Shown here: positions 63,766 through 64,000 of the stretch, in pieces
Layout: the number at the start of each line of letters is the position of its first letter
Numbering within the stretch: position 1 is the stretch's first letter
NCBI GenBank assembly: GCA_036489025.1
Contig: DASXGN010000050.1
Span: forward strand, 26,947 to 90,946
Length of the DNA stretch: 64,000 bases
Source of the DNA: Dryocola sp036489025
GTDB taxonomy: Bacteria > Pseudomonadota > Gammaproteobacteria > Enterobacterales > Enterobacteriaceae
Direction of reading: 5' to 3'
The notes under the pieces: generated by a model
Database searches by the model: none
Told to the model about the DNA's origin: nothing
Seen by the model: the letters and a program-made list of their open reading frames with translations, nothing else
Made by a program: the position numbers and the translations under genes

Positions 63766-63803
63766 CGTCACCTCGCAACAGCAGGCTAAGCCGCTCGTTG
63801 CAA

Positions 63804-63815
63804 CGCTCTTTAACA
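63804..63815 (+). promoter_or_regulatory. rRNA leader boxA antitermination site
   Basis: CGCTCTTTAACA matches the leader boxA that loads NusB-S10 for rRNA antitermination. The leader from P2 to 63983 otherwise holds the RNase III-type 5' strand of the 16S precursor; no gene is seen. Confidence 0.88.
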
Positions 63816-63983
63816 ATTTATCAGACAATCTGTGTGGGCACTCGCAGGATTGATATCTCAGCATCTCCGGATGCAAAAAAATATCAAGTCTTGAAGAGTG
63901 ACCAAGCAGTAATTCATTTAGTTGAATTATTACGAAAGTTAATTTTTGAGCACCGCTTCACGAGTTGAAGCAAATCAAGCTTT

Positions 63984-64000
63984 TAATTGAAGAGTTTGAT
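63984..64000 (+). rRNA. rrs: 16S rRNA, 5' end only
   Basis: AATTGAAGAGTTTGAT is the canonical start of 16S rRNA. The gene continues past the window edge. Its position after gmhB corresponds to rrnH of E. coli. Confidence 0.95.

Noticed and set aside
1..64000. CRISPR arrays, insertion sequences, prophage, toxin-antitoxin pairs, tRNA genes
   Set aside because: No regularly spaced direct repeats, transposase or integrase motifs, or tRNA-like stretches were seen; gene order is the conserved backbone throughout.

Overview
The window is a contiguous, intact piece of enterobacterial chromosome. Every major protein can be matched from memory to the Escherichia coli K-12 segment dksA to gmhB, in the same order and orientation, ending in the promoters and first bases of an rRNA operon (the rrnH position). 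Protein divergence from E. coli and the insertions noted below show it is not E. coli or Salmonella. A member of the Enterobacteriaceae is secure; the genus cannot be fixed from this sequence alone. I found no insertion sequence, prophage, CRISPR array, tRNA or broken gene, and no multi-gene undescribed system. The interest lies in small departures from the standard backbone and in structured intergenic DNA.

Layout. 1-4.4 kb: dksA, sfsA and thpR on the minus strand, diverging from hrpB. 4.5-13.2 kb: mrcB (PBP1b), then the ferrichrome uptake operon fhuACDB behind a candidate Fur box. 13.2-24.6 kb: hemL, clcA, erpA, yadS-btuF-mtnN (minus), dgt, degP with a sigma-E promoter, cdaR, yaeH, and dapD-glnD-map on the minus strand to 28.3 kb. 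28.3-33.3 kb: rpsB with its structured leader, tsf, pyrH, frr, dxr. 33.3-48.1 kb: the envelope-assembly and lipid A run uppS, cdsA, rseP, bamA, skp, lpxD, fabZ, lpxA, lpxB, rnhB, dnaE, accA. 48.1-57.2 kb: ldcC, yaeR, tilS, a c-type cytochrome, rof-yaeP (minus), yaeQ, arfB, nlpE and a methyl-accepting chemotaxis protein. 57.2-62.8 kb on the minus strand: proS, trmO, rcsF and the methionine transporter metNIQ. 63.0-64.0 kb: gmhB, rRNA promoters P1 and P2, boxA, and the 5' end of 16S rRNA.

How the genes work together. Outer-membrane biogenesis dominates: BamA, Skp and DegP fold and police outer-membrane proteins; RseP, NlpE and RcsF feed three envelope-stress pathways (sigma-E, Cpx, Rcs); LpxD/A/B, FabZ, AccA, CdsA, UppS and GmhB supply lipid A, fatty acids, phospholipid, undecaprenyl carrier and LPS core heptose. 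Translation genes (rpsB, tsf, frr, map, proS, tilS, arfB) and nitrogen, iron, cobalamin and methionine nutrition fill most of the rest.

Departures from the E. coli pattern: (i) a class I cytochrome c gene translationally coupled to tilS; (ii) a chemoreceptor with a consensus FliA -10 element where E. coli has yaeF; (iii) no yaeI between yaeH and dapD; (iv) FhuA with a strongly shortened loop 4 lacking its disulfide, and BamA with a shortened loop carrying its cysteine pair; (v) an enlarged accA-ldcC gap with a duplicated terminator and a perfect palindrome; (vi) three hairpins between map and glnD, one ending just ahead of the glnD start; (vii) a compact promoter-hairpin-terminator unit of about 60 nt between dxr and uppS.
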